Assembly: GCA_965153355.1 (NCBI GenBank)
Contig: OZ231126.1
Location: forward strand, 59,954,001 to 60,018,000
Source: Flaccisagitta enflata
Lineage: Eukaryota; Chaetognatha; Sagittoidea; Aphragmophora
Reading direction: 5' to 3'
Length of the DNA stretch: 64,000 bases
In this document: positions 50,153 to 62,455 of the stretch, piece after piece
Position numbering within the stretch: the stretch's first letter is position 1
Layout: every line of letters begins with the position of its first letter
Program-made: the position numbers and the translations under genes
Notes under the pieces: generated by a model
Told to the model about the DNA's origin: nothing
Database searches by the model: none
The model's input: the letters and a program-made list of their open reading frames with translations, nothing else

Positions 50153-50718
50153 TACCATCTTGGCCATGAATATACGGACAGCTTTAAACTGTCATAACTC
50201 ATTTAATCTTAATCGCATCTTCGAAAAATCTATCAAATGAGACCAAGCTGGTTCCTGTATCTTTATTCGTTTGGAAATGAGAGCTGAATGAAGAAAACAT
50301 TTGCGTTTTGCGAATTTGCTGGGCAAATCTTATCTAGTTCATGGAATGTGGTGCTTTGGCGCACTGCGCCTTCTGTACTGCAAGATCGATGAATCAAGCT
50401 CGTCAAGGGTTAGTCCAGATCTGTCCAGATTTCAATCCAATTGATAATTCAAAGACTCAAACAGAAAACAGGAAGAAATACGGGAACAAACACATTCACA
50501 GCAGGACTGAAATGAATTGCATTTGAGGTTTGAAACAACAGCACTTCAGAGTACCTCCAGTCTCTCTATGAGTCGATACCAGAGGGTTTGAAGGTGTTGG
50601 TGGATGCCCAACATGGTCATGCTCAATATTAGGTGCATTTTAATATATTTGTGACTCACTTCTGGACAATGAATATACTTATACACCTACTGTCCGTATA
50701 TTTATGGCCAAGATGGTA
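50153..50718. mobile_element. TA-flanked MITE with 27 bp terminal inverted repeats
   Basis: TA-CCATCTTGGCCATGAATATA and its near-perfect complement at 50690-50716 (one mismatch) are bounded by TA. It is Tc1/mariner-type by target site. It carries module U on the minus strand at 50215-50282. An ORF of 61 codons inside is not convincing. Confidence 0.8.
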
Positions 50719-51259
50719 CGTACTTTTTAGGCCATGAGGATTGACTCTGTAATTACACGCATTCACACGAATTCTCGCATGCGGATGTTCCACGTCCTTT
50801 GGATGTCACTCAAAATTCAAAAACTGACTATTTGCAAAGTTCTTTTTAAACTTTAGTTTCAGACTTATTTGGTTGTTAACACGATCAAACACAACACGGC
50901 AGCGCGCTTCATCGCAATCTAACACAACACGGCACCATGCTTTAGCACAGGTACAAGGAATTTCTTTTTCTTTTTGCGGCAAACGCTCTCGAGTTACTTG
51001 AGAGCACTCACTTACATGAACCGGTCTCATTATCTACAGCACCCAACACCATCCGACCTCAGATCTTATATATCACCAATTTTTGCCGCAATCTTACTGC
51101 GTCGCGTCGTTGGATACAAAATACATGTTCAAGCAGAATCACTGCATTTTGTAACTTGTTTATCCTTCCGTCAACTGAGTTTGTTCGTGCTTGTACATAA
51201 GCTCGTCGCGTCGCGTCGACCATTTTTCTCTGGCTAACAATCGTATTTGGAAATCAAAA

Positions 51260-51380
51260 TTTGGACAAGGCGACGGAAAAAAGGACGGACCGACGTACAA
51301 ACGGACCAACGAGCCAATGGACCATCGGAATAACTGACTAACGTAAGGGTATTGAAGTCACGTGACGCGACTGAAAACGA
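51260..51380 (+). mobile_element. decayed family B element B14
   Basis: ACAAGGCGACGG, then GGACGGACCGACG and ACCAACG units, ending GAAGTCACGTGACGCGACTG plus AAAA. The stem is partially retained. 50720-51255 has no supported feature. Confidence 0.45.
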
Positions 51381-51426
51381 AAAACATATTAAAAAGCCAC
51401 TAAAGTTATAATCGGTGTTTTTCACT

Positions 51427-51600
51427 TTTTAGTTGCGGACACGTTGGTCTGTCGATCGGTTCGTAGAGGTGATCGAGTCGAAAAGTGAATAAATGAGCGT
51501 TTTGGATACTTTTTATATATGTTTGTGTATGGGGTGGGGTTTTGGGTGTGGATGGGGGTTGGATGCCCCTGCCCACCCGTCCGCAACAATATTGTGACCC
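51427..51600 (-). mobile_element. family B element B15, AGTTGCG type, hairpin broken
   Basis: TTTTTAGTTGCGGACACG, then the right stem arm is lost. GAGGTGATCGAGTCGAAAAG is shared with B3. Distal CCCACCCGTCCGCAAC matches the AGTTGCGGAC left arm. The terminal GGCCTTGTT is replaced. Confidence 0.6.
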
Positions 51601-52152
51601 CGCTTCACTTCCAAACACTCATGTGTCAAATCCGTCTTCGTTGTTAAGTGTGACTTAGACAAAATCTTTACGTAAAAAGTTCGGCGTGTTTTTTTCTTCC
51701 ACTGAACCAACGAATTCAACCCACAAAACCACCCTCCCCGCCACCCTCCCACCCTCACACAAGCCCCGTTCTCCAGGAGAAGCTGCCCGCTCAAGAATTC
51801 GTGTCGGAGAGCACGACTCAAAATTCAATTTGCCAAGTCTGTATTTAAACGGCAATAAACGATCTAGTTTCATTCTATTTGCAGTGCCGAAACCAGATAG
51901 AAGCAAGGAAAAAAAAGAATCACCGAGATCATCCTCATTTCAGGGCAATTCTTTATCCCGTATCTATTTCTTTTTTTTTACAATTACTTTATAATTTATA
52001 ATACAATCATGGACTTGCGTGGAACGCACGCACGCACGCATCGTTGTATCTTTTGTCTCCGCTATTCTTTTGTTTTTTGTTTTGTTTTTTAGTTCGTTTT
52101 AGTTTTAGTCTTTTGTTTTTTGTTTTGTTTTTTAGTTCGTTTTAGTTTTAGT

Positions 52153-52460
52153 CCGTCCGTCCGTCCGTCCGTCCGTCCGTCCGTCCGTCCGTCCGTCCGT
52201 CCGTCCGATCTTAGCCAAGAAGCTCAAATCCAAGCCTTTAGGCCTAAGTCCCATCCTTGAGACCCATTACCTAGCATTGAGACTCAAAATACAGCCTTGA
52301 AGTCCAAACTCAGCTATGAGGCTCAAATCTCAGCTTTGAATCCAAGCCTTTAGGCCTAAGTCCCATCCTTGAGACCCATTACCTAGCATTGAGACTCAAA
52401 ATACAGCCTTGAAGTCCAAACTCAGCTATGAGGCTCAAATCTCAGCTTTGAAGTCAAAAT
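52153..52460. repeat. (CCGT)n followed by an A-type minisatellite
   Basis: About 13 CCGT units, then units such as AAGCCTTTAGGCCTAAGTCC and TTGAGACCCATTACC. A 119 bp segment is duplicated (about 52218 and 52337). Preceded by a 51 bp direct duplication of T-rich text (52065-52152). Confidence 0.75.
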
Positions 52461-52542
52461 CCCATCATCAGGGTCCGGCCGAAAATACCGAAATCCCATT
52501 CAAAAACCCATGTTCATGTTCCAGCAAGAGAATTGCCAGTAA

Positions 52543-52800
52543 GGGGGCGTTTCTAGTCACAGACAATCGCGTTTTGAACCTGCCACTCGGTCGCTCGCTA
52601 CGTTTGTTCGCTCGCACCGCTCACTCCGCTCACTCCGCTCACTCGCTCCGCAGCGCTCTGCTTTGCTACGCTCGCTATACCCTTGCGGCAGAGCATTTCC
52701 GCCACGATTTCGACGCGATTTCGACGCACCTCCTAATCGCCAGGCGACTTCCGGTTCCGGATGGCGCTAAAACCGCGGTTTCCGGTTTCTAGTTTTTCAG
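52543..52800. mobile_element. family C element C2, partial
   Basis: It starts GGGGGCGTTTCTAGTCACAG, then CGCTCGCTACG and CTCACTCCG repeats inverse to C1, then a diverged GC-rich tail (CGACGCGATTTCGACGC) with CCGGTTTCTAGT at about 52777. Confidence 0.55.
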
Positions 52801-53005
52801 GGCATTTATCACTTGTTGCTTCTCATACAATGTGCTACTTATACTGTTATACATTGGTTTGAATTGCACTTTGTTTTTGATTGACTTTAAGAAAACCATT
52901 CCCATCATGTTTTACTTGTATTTAGCATTTTTTTTTTCTTTTTTTTTCTATCTAATTTTTTTTTATGCCAAGGATAATTAAAAAAAAGCACAAAATGAAA
53001 AAAAA

Positions 53006-53046
<41 letters not shown>

Positions 53047-53164
53047 GCATCATTCATGAATTGACTGAAACAGGTGCAATCAATTTGGTTATCATACAAC
53101 GCGATCACTTGATCACTTGAAGTGTGGTCCATGAAGTCCGGAAGTGCTATTGTTAAGTCGCGAA

Positions 53165-53207
53165 GTGAGCCAGAGAGAGTCAGAGAGAGTCAGAGAGAGT
53201 CAGAGAG

Positions 53208-53250
<43 letters not shown>
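53165..53250. repeat. (CAGAGAGAGT)n and (GA)n
   Basis: Four 10 bp units followed by GA. A shorter GA tract is at 53009-53042. Confidence 0.9.
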
Positions 53251-53344
53251 CAGTTACATGCTGGTAGACAAAGATAGGTAATCGATCAATGGCGGTTTTA
53301 GGTAGGCAAAACCTGCCCACGATTAGTAGTGAAAAATTGCCACA

Positions 53345-53555
53345 CGATCTAACTTATCGATTTCCTCGCACGGCTCTAACGCTCGCTTCGCTACGCTTGT
53401 TTTGCTCGCTCGCTCCGTTCACGGGCTCGCTCACTCACTTCGCTCACTCCCTTGTGGGACAGTTGAAATTTTTGAATATGTGTTCATACTGTTATCGCGT
53501 TTCACGGGAACAAACGCGTTTTTCGTCTTTACTAGAAATACGCCCTTAATGAGGT
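53345..53555. mobile_element. family C element C3, partial
   Basis: The reverse complement matches C1 from TTTCTAGTGAAGA through AAAAACGCGTTTGTTCCCGT and TCAACTGTCCCAC to the GAGCGAGC tract. The GGCCCC end is absent. Confidence 0.6.
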
Positions 53556-53789
53556 CATCGCGGTTGGCGGCGTCCTGCACAAATGACGATACAGGACAAC
53601 AGTTGCATCCTTGGTTCCCCTAGTTCAATACTTGTAATGTTTGCTGGACTGGTCTTCTCTCTCATCTTTAGTAGCTGGCTAGTTGCATAGTGAGAGGGCG
53701 TGTCCCGTTGTAGAAAGGTAGAAAGGTAAGAAGTCAACGCGAAAATTTGAACAACGCAAATTCGACTGAAACAGTGAAAACTGATCATT

Positions 53790-53914
53790 ACTGCCCCTGC
53801 CAAGCCACATTAAATCCAGCCGCCCTGCCACACATTGCCCCCGCCCACCTGCATTACTGCCCCTGACCACCCACAAGCGACTACTTATCGGCCGTGTATC
53901 CGGCCTTGTTGTTT
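53790..53914 (-). mobile_element. family B 5' ends, compound fragment
   Basis: Repeated CTGCCCCTGCC / CCGCCCACCTGC motifs lead to CACAAGCGACTACTTATC and GTGTATCCGGCCTTGTT. No hairpin end was found to its left. Confidence 0.45.
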
Positions 53915-54043
53915 TCATCCTTATGACTAGCAGTTGTAGCTCTCCAATTTTCTTACGTGAATCTCTTTTTTCCCTCACGCCTGATAAGTTGTCTTCTTGG
54001 TTCTAAACTAAAATCTCATCACAACCTCTTTTGGCGTCGTTCC

Positions 54044-54276
<233 letters not shown>

Positions 54277-54544
54277 CAGGGGGGTGTGACGTTTAACCAT
54301 TAAAGAAAAAACAAAGTTGAGGTAAAGAGGGTTATGCATATTCATTTTTGGCTCCTCCAGATGGTAACATCCACTGTTTGTAAGTTCACTTATGACAGTG
54401 AGGGCTTGAAAGTTGAAAATCCATATTATTACAAAGTTCGTCCAGAAGAAGACCTTAATTCTCTTACATCCATCACATCCTTTCATCCATTTGGACCGCG
54501 GCTATCACATATGGTTTTTTTTCTTTCTCTCCCATCTTTTGACA

Positions 54545-54712
54545 GGTTTTTAGTCGCTATGTCGGTCGCTCCCCTTTTTATTTTTTCGTCGTTTTTGAGC
54601 TTTTTGAGCCTACTGCTCCTGCCCAAATGCTCTGGTGACCTTCTCCAGCACTGCTCCTGCCCACCCGCACGCGACTGGAGTGGCCGTGTATCCGGCCTTG
54701 TTTTTCCTACCC
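54545..54712 (-). mobile_element. family B element with deleted hairpin
   Basis: TTTTTAGTCGC, then the stem is lost, ATGTCGGTCGC, TTTGAGCCTACTGCTCC, and an intact distal end CCCACCCGCACGCGACTGG, GTGTATCCGGCCTTGTTTTT. 54715-55640 has no other supported feature beyond a G-run at 55290. Confidence 0.65.
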
Positions 54713-55642
54713 CGTCTCCCGATGCGAACCATACTTAAGACCAACATACCCTCCACGGGGCCCAAATTTGAGCCTAGAGAACCAAGTGTCAGCCTCTCCC
54801 CCTATGTGTCACGGGCTCCCTCCGACTCGCTGCGTCTCTTGTCATATACTATCTTAGAAATATGATTAGCGACACCTCAATTCGTTTAGAAATACCATCA
54901 GTTTGGAGTTGATCAAGTGCTTTCAAAAATGACCAAAAAAAAGTAAAATTGTTTTTCTCCTACCCTTCAATCTTTGAAATGCTTTTGAATTTTACCAAAT
55001 AATGATGAAAATGTATGGATTGCACCTCAGGTTAGCTCTTGAGCTCAGTTTCATAATCTCATGGATTTTAAGTCAGATTTGGAAGAAGAAGTAGCCCAAT
55101 TTTGCATGCCAAAATGTCCTCAATCTACTATTTTTACCATAACCATCTCTTATATAGATCTTTGTTGTGATGAACAAACCAATCTCACGGTCCCTATATT
55201 GGATTGAAGATTGTTTTTCTCTTTTGTTCTAATTAGTATGAATACAAAAATAACCAAAAACAATCAGGTACATTAATTTTGAGCACATGAGGGGGGGGGG
55301 GAAAACATACCATCAACCGTAAGTGTTGCTAAACTTTTTTCCTAGATAGTATACACGCATATAAGAATACAGAAGATGCATACTAATTATCTATCAATCC
55401 CTTCTCACACGCCATCCTAATGCTCTGCCCCTTCAAACGTTTGCCTCCCACATGTTACTCTAAAAGTTTTATCCCCCGTAACCTCACCCCAGCGTCACTC
55501 GAGCAACGGCCTTCAAAAGACATACCATCTCCAACACGAAGTCAAGTTATCATCTAGTGAAGTTTTTTTAATCAAAGGTTTCCATCTCTTTTCTTCCGAA
55601 CTTATGGGAGACGAAAATAATCGCATTGCAGCTGTCACATGT

Positions 55643-56281
55643 TATAGTCCAGTCTGTTGATGCATGAAATTGATCAAACTCGGCTTTTCTGGAACAAAGC
55701 TTGAAAAAAGTATCTAAAGTTATGTAGATCATGATCATGATAGGTGCAGGTCAAAAAAATTTGAGTACCTATCCTAAAAATTCATCTAAAATTTTTAAAA
55801 CCATGCCACCGCCAAACGGTCTACCTCAGAGCAATAAAATTTTATGAGCAAAAAAATATGGGTTTTATACATGTCCATACCAAATTTCAGCTTTTTAGCT
55901 TTATTAGAAGCGGAGATATAGCAGATTTACTTTTGGGTGTATTTTTCTCAAAAATGCCCTTTTTTAAAAAAAAATGCAGTTTTTATATACAAAAGTAAAT
56001 TGGCTAAATCTCTGCTTTTAATAAAGCTAGAGAGCTGAAATTTGGTGGGCATATGTACAAAATGCATATTTTTAGCTCATAAAATTTCATTGCCCTCACT
56101 CTAGTGGTTTGGCGATTGCATGATTTTGAAAATTTTACAGGAATTTTTAAGATAGGTGCTCAAATTTTTTTGACCTGCACCTATCATTATCATAATCTAC
56201 ATGACTTTAAATACTTGCATGAAAATTTTCAAGCTTTGTTCCAGAAAAGCCGAGTCCTTTCTTCAGCAACCTGGACTATTA
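55643..56281. mobile_element. foldback element E1, about 310 bp arms, almost no spacer
   Basis: The tips are TATAGTCCAG and CTGGACTAT. The arms share CGGCTTTTCTGGAACAAAGC, GATAGGTGCAGGTC, AAATTTGAG(T/C)ACCTATC and AATTTACTTTTG at mirrored positions around about 55965. No ORF. Confidence 0.85.
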
Positions 56282-56391
56282 TGATTTAAGTCCCCGATCC
56301 ATTTGGCCGTTAACTGCGATCATCTTCAATATGAATTTCAGAAATCATCTACCTCCTCCCAATCTCTTGTCATTACTTCTTTCTTTGTATC

Positions 56392-56558
<167 letters not shown>

Positions 56559-56734
56559 ACGTCAGTTGCAGCGGACATCCAACTTTGGTGGAAGCGAACG
56601 GTGGGCGTTAGTGGAAGCAGATATCCGATGACGATCGAAGCAGACATTTAAAGTGGCGAAGACGGATATTTGAAGGTTAATGTCATGGAAAAGGGTCCGT
56701 GGACAGAGTGAAATCCATCAATTTTGAAATGTTG

Positions 56735-58170
56735 AAAATTGAATAAAACCATACATCATCATGTAGCTAACCTTATATCATGTATGAATTGATACTTGGA
56801 TTTTCTTATGTGATCTCATTTTTCATACAAATTAGGCCTAATTACACATTTTTTTGCAAGGGTACTAATAATAAATTTAGCTAAATACAATGAAGAAATT
56901 AATATGACAGTCGAATTTTTGATGAATATGTTCAAGCAATCATGTGTGATCATGTTTCTGAGTTTTTAAAAAAAATCTTGAGTTTTTTGAAAAAAATCTC
57001 TATAAGTACCATTTCTGGCTGGGTGGGCTGTTGGAGGAAAAAAAAATGTTGCCAAGCTCTGTTTCATGCCAGTGACGAGGCATCTTTAACGGAAGCTTCA
57101 TGCAAAATTTCAACAAGATCGGACAATTATTTCAAAAGTTATGCCGTTTTTTCAATTTTTTTTCTGATAGGTTGGTTGGTCTGTCGGGACTCCTCGGCAT
57201 TCTTTAAGACACACCAGAATATAGGTGAAGAACCCTCTTGATCTAAGTAACAACCATGCAAAATTTCATTGGGCTAGCTCAAATAGTTTTTGGGATAAGC
57301 CAATTTGAATTTTAAGAAATTTTATTAAATTGAGGCACAAAAGCATCGCGCCTTTGTGTGAGAAGCGCTGTGTGGAAACAAAGAATTAACTACGAGGGTT
57401 CGTCGGCGAGCGTTACAATTCACTCCCTATTTCAGTACTGATCAACTTTGTAATTTCGTTGTGACCAAACGAATTAGAGTTAAGGCTTGAAATTTTAGGT
57501 GTAGGTACAGAATTTCACCATCTTCATCATCATGTAGATGAATTTTCCGTTAATCATGTTACTATGCCTTGACAGAGTATGAATCATAGTGTGACACAAG
57601 TGTGACACTACCAACAAGGAGCACCTTTGAATTGTAACGCTCTAGGAAAATGTTGATTTCTCCAAAATGAAATGGAAAAAATCCTTGAAATTTGGAGGAA
57701 ATGTCGTTCAACTAGTTGTTAATGCAATGACAAAAGAAAAAATGCTTAATGTTTGAACAATCATAGGCTTACAAAAAAAATGTCGTCTTATCTCATTTTG
57801 AGAAAAAAATAACAGAAAAATGAAGGGGAAGAGTGTTATAATTTGAAGTCATTTTTTTTCGTCTTACAGTTGAGTTGTTGAGTTCAAATTTTTTGCACAT
57901 ATCAATGGATGGATAGAGATGGCTTACAAGCTATTGGATGACTCTGCCTGACACTTTTTGATTGCTTAAACTAGCTTTTTGCTTACAGGGACAAAATTGG
58001 GACAGGCCAAAAAAGGCCCTTCTACCCCTATTTTGGACCCCATAGGGGCAGTTGGAGGAGCAAAAATTGGTTTGTTATGGCGCACCATGTAGTTAGGTAT
58101 GTCACTCAACCTTTGTGACCTTATTCAATGCAGCAGCAGAAGCGATGACACTTCTACAATGGTGGAGAGT
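56735..58170. repeat. family D dispersed repeat, copy D2
   Basis: Collinear with 10246-11680. It holds GTGTGACACAAGTGTGAC at 57589-57606. Shared landmarks include CTCTATAAGTACCATTT, CATGCAAAATTTCA, TTCAAAAGTTATGCC, AAAAGAAAAAATGCTTAATG and GACCCCATAGGGG. No ORF. Confidence 0.65.
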
Positions 58171-58612
58171 CAGGTTTTTTTGGGCGGACCCCGATGCGCG
58201 GAATTAACCTGAATCATTCAACGCTAACGGAAGAGAACACTGGCCGCCGGTGGAAGGAAAAGCTCGATGTCGTTGAAAGCATTTAACGACGCGGAAGCGG
58301 AGAATCAAATGTACCGATGATTACGAGAAATTCGGCAACTCCCCAATCCATGGGATGCAGGAAAATCGATTCGTGGAAGATGAAATAACTCTGTCCGTTT
58401 GTCGGTTTGTCTATCCGAAATAACTCTGTCCGAAATAACTCTGTCCGTTTGTCAGTTTGTCGGTCTGTCTGCCATCTACTTTGATTCAATAAAGAAGACA
58501 TAAAGCGCAAGACAACAACTAAGCTCAAAAATTGACATGAAAAATGAAAAATTCGCTCCTATAGACTTGTACAAAAGTCTCGACGGAAGTACAATATCCA
58601 TTCCATCCATTC

Positions 58613-58616
<4 letters not shown>

Positions 58617-58645
<29 letters not shown>
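58617..58645. repeat. (CT)n microsatellite, short
   Basis: About 14 units. Nearby, a 25 bp CTCTGTCCGTTTGTC repeat occurs three times (58389-58470). 58175-58380 and 58650-58930 hold nothing else. Confidence 0.85.
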
Positions 58646-58648
<3 letters not shown>

Positions 58649-58933
58649 ACTGCCCACGGCCACGAAAGGGCTTGCGTCTTCTTTTCATCCTATCTCTTTT
58701 TCTACTTTCGAAGAAATAATTCACCGAATCCATTTCAGATTTGAGAGAGTGAGTGAGAGACGGGGGAAATTTGACACTTTTTCTTTGATGTCACCTCATC
58801 CTTTACGTCATCCGTCATCTCAGATGCTCCATTAGCTGCCACTTCCGCAAGCGGTGGCAGCACTAGCCGGAGAGCCAAAGAGAGAAAAAAAAGGCATTTG
58901 AAAAAGGGGGAAAATGCAAGAGAAGAAAGGAGC

Positions 58934-58934
<1 letters not shown>

Positions 58935-58964
<30 letters not shown>

Positions 58965-59045
58965 CAGAGAGACAGAGACAGAGACTGACAGGGACACAGA
59001 AAGACAGAGACAGACAGACACAGAGACAGAGACTGGGACAGACAG
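58935..59045. repeat. (GA)n/(GACA)n
   Basis: GA core then GACAGAGA and GACACAGA units. Confidence 0.9.
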
Positions 59046-59096
59046 ACAGATTGACTGAAAGTCAGAAAGTGAAATAGGAAGGCAGAGGGATTCTAG

Positions 59097-59098
<2 letters not shown>

Positions 59099-59187
<89 letters not shown>
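59099..59187. repeat. (GT)n microsatellite
   Basis: About 44 units. 59190-60530 contains no gene or repeat I can support. Confidence 0.95.
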
Positions 59188-59191
<4 letters not shown>

Positions 59192-60533
59192 ACCTCTCTT
59201 TTTTTGTTTTCTCACTCTATTATTCTAACAGAGGAATATCCCCCTCCATCTATCGCTGATTTTACTTTTCCATCTGTCTTCGCCTGTTTTTGCTTGTTTT
59301 CCTTCCATTCATATAAAAGATGAATTTTCTCTCTTTTATTTTGATGAATCTTCCATTTCGCACGATTTCCCCTTTTCCTCGCATCGGCTATATGCCCTGC
59401 AACGAACTTTCTCTGCTCCTTTCAGAACTCATTCTTTTTTCTGGTTATCTCAACTAGACATCCAGAATACTTTCTGACGCTTCTACCCCTACCCTAAATC
59501 CTCTCCCGAATATTTTATGATATTGAACAACATATTAAACTACATATTTTCATTTTATCTTTTTGTAAAAGTACGAACTATGAAGAAGAAACCTACAAAT
59601 TCCAAGATGGGTGCGAAAACGTGTTTAAAAGAACGTGAATTTTTGAAATTGTAATAATTCACAAAATGTATGCCAATTAATTGTGAATCACATTTAACAA
59701 GGCAATTGATTGTCTTGTCGTTATCACAACTCTCGACGGCCTCCTTCCTTTCTATTTTAGGACACTATTTTCCCTTTATCACCCTTCATAGATCATTCCC
59801 ATGAGCAGTGATATCAACGTCTGCCACCGTCGTTATCTTTGCAACCACTACTTCGACTACTTCTCCGACTGCGGACCAACAGATGGACCGACCTCGAGGT
59901 CTTTTAACTTTCCATTTTGACTGCTGAATGTAAATCGATTGAATCTTGTGGTTTAGCAAGATAGGAAACTTGAATGTCAGTTAGTATTTGAGTTGTTGAG
60001 TTTTGCAATTCTTTACACGCTTCAGCGTCGTTCGCCTTAAAACCAATCTTTATCCTTGAATAAATTCTTATCTGGCTTTCCTTTTCTCCTTCTCCTTACA
60101 ACGGCTTTTCTCTCACCCACCCTTCCCCGGTTTTTTATTCGTTGAAGGGGTGGTTTGGGGGCGCTAGAGATTAAATGAAAAAGCAATCTTGAGCCTGCGT
60201 GATTGTAGGGAAGGGTGATTGGGCCGCAGGCCGTAAGAAAGGCAATTACGGTTGACAGTGATAGTTTAGGACGTCAGTGTTTCGGTGGCACTACAGATGA
60301 GTCTATCATGGTGTGAGATGGTGATCTAGGGCCTGGAAGTACAATACTGTAGTCTGTAAGACCTGCGTATCCTTTCTTGGCTGACATAGTCACCGAATCG
60401 AGTCCAAACACAGTAATAAATTTCCTCACAGGCGGTCAGATAACATTTAGAATCATGGCGCTCTCATAACTGCTGTTAGACGCCTCATGACCACTTGATT
60501 TTCACCTTTAGACATGAACAAGAGCTAAATACA

Positions 60534-60965
60534 GGTCGCCCAAGGGCAATATGTGGTCAGCGATACCCGTTGCCCTGCTTTGCAGGGTTGTAAATTGGAA
60601 TGAGAGGAAGCAGGGCAGCGGCCCCGAAGAGGACGAAGTCCTGTAGAACACAGGGGGACTTTTGTTTGTCCGATCGTTCATCCGTCCGTCCGTCAGTCCC
60701 CCCCAGGCCCTCTCAGGCCTGAAATCTGCCCTCTCTGGCCTGAAATCTGCCATCTCAGGCTTGAAATATGCCCTTTCAGGCCTTGAATCTGCGGGGGAGA
60801 TTTAAGGCCTGGGAGGACAGGTTTCAGGCCTGAGAAGGCAGATTTCAGGCCTGAGAGGGCAGATTCAAGGCCTAAGAGGGCAGATTTCAAGCCTGAGAGG
60901 GCAGATTTCAAGCCTAAGAGGGCAGATTTCTGGCCTGAGAGGGCCTGGTGGGGACTAACGGACAA
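60534..60965. mobile_element. family A element A13 (GCCC/GGGC subtype), right end lost
   Basis: The long end is GGTCGCCCAAGGGCAATATG then GGTCAGCGATACCCG. The core is GGCCCCGAAGAGGACG, with inner arm GTCCTGTAGAACACAGGGG. A 21 bp minisatellite centred on TCAGGCCTGA runs 60710-60800, and its inverse copies to 60950. Confidence 0.75.
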
Positions 60966-60991
60966 ACAGACGAATGGATGAACGAACGGAT

Positions 60992-60996
<5 letters not shown>

Positions 60997-61038
<42 letters not shown>
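60997..61038. repeat. (GA)n microsatellite
   Basis: About 20 units. Confidence 0.95.
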
Positions 61039-61042
<4 letters not shown>

Positions 61043-61226
61043 TTACTTACTTTTCAAACTTTCTGAGTCGCGGCACTGAACGCTGCTTCAAAATCATGAA
61101 CCATGTAGAAACACAAACAGAAAGACAGACAGACCACGCGTCAAATCGACCATTTACCGAGGAACCTAAGAGTAACACCACCAAAAAGTGTTTGGGGAAA
61201 TATTCTACGTCGCGATGAGAGAAAGA

Positions 61227-61569
61227 AACAAGGCCGTATACACGGCTACCAAAGTCGCGTGCGGGTGGGCAGGGGCATTGATAACAAGGCCGGATACATG
61301 GCCACCAGTTGCGTACGGGTGGGCAGGGACGGATATGCGCGTTTTCCCACTTTTCGACTCGTGCTGACGGACGGACGGACGGATGGACAGACAGACCAAC
61401 GGAACAACAGACGGATGGACAAAACCGTGTCCGCAACTAAAAAAGGCTAGCCAAGCATTGTGGCAGGAGCGGTAATGCAAAAAACGTCGAAAACGTCGAA
61501 AATAGCAAAGTGTTACCGACCCACCGACCGACATAGCAGATTGTAGAGTCGCGTGCACGCGACTAAAAA
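61227..61569 (+). mobile_element. family B element, AGTCGCG type, host of a nested copy
   Basis: AACAAGGCCGTATACACGGC, AGTCGCGTGC at 61253-61262 and GGGTGGGCAGGGGC lie left of the insertion. GGCAGGAGCGGTAATGC, GACCGACC and a hairpin at 61547-61564 (AGTCGCG, TGCA, CGCGACT) plus AAAAA lie right. Internal motif and stem match perfectly. Confidence 0.8.
61283..61443 (+). mobile_element. family B element, AGTTGCG type, nested in the previous
   Basis: AACAAGGCCGGATACATGGC, AGTTGCGTAC at 61307-61316, CACTTTTCGACTCG (shared with B3), (GACG)n, and GTCCGCAACT plus AAAAA at the end. The hairpin left arm is lost. The stem type agrees with its own internal motif, not with its host's. Confidence 0.8.
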
Positions 61570-62054
61570 TTCCGGAATAGGTAGTAATCACGCGGTCATG
61601 GGCAAGTTTCACTTTCCAATATTTCCTCCTGCTTAAGGGAAGAATATCATTTGGAGCACGGAACAATATCTTAAGAATTTTCCTTGCATCAAAACTTTTT
61701 AGTGAGCCTGCCTGAGATGCTTATTGCTAAAATGAGCTGCGACATTGGGATTTTCTTTTCATGTGAGGTGTATTCATCTGTACTATTTCCCCAGTGGGGG
61801 GAACCCCACCTTAATAGGGTCAAAGTTCTTCTGTAGACCCACAAATCACTAATGAATATATCTAATAGAATATCAATTGCATCAGTTTGTTGCAAACTTA
61901 AGCTCGTGCTTTTTATTCCAATTCATACTTCGTGATAAAATGGATGATTATTCATTGAGCGTCATACAGACAGACTTTCGAAACCAGGACTTGTGAAAAC
62001 ACTAAACAGTAAACACAGTTACTTGGTTTTTCTATATACTAGAATGGTTCCGCG

Positions 62055-62174
<120 letters not shown>

Positions 62175-62455
62175 TTAGCTCCACTGATCGTTATTCTGAT
62201 GGGCATACTAATGTGTTACGAGGAATTTTGGAAATGGAAATGGCAGACTGGCTAAACCAGTTCATCTGTAAATATGGGGTTTATTTTGAAAACGTAGCGA
62301 TGGAAAATGGAAAACTTGGTTTGAAAAAAAAAGAAGAACAAGGCTGGCAAACACAGAGGCCACACTCGCGTGTAAGTTGCTTGTGGCTGGACTAAATCAG
62401 AAGACAGGCAGCGGACCAATCGATGAGGTGGCATTTAAATGATCATGGCACCTGA

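Noticed and set aside
52153-52206. Telomere-like repeat
   Set aside because: CCGT is the same tetranucleotide found inside A and B elements and does not match a known telomere unit.
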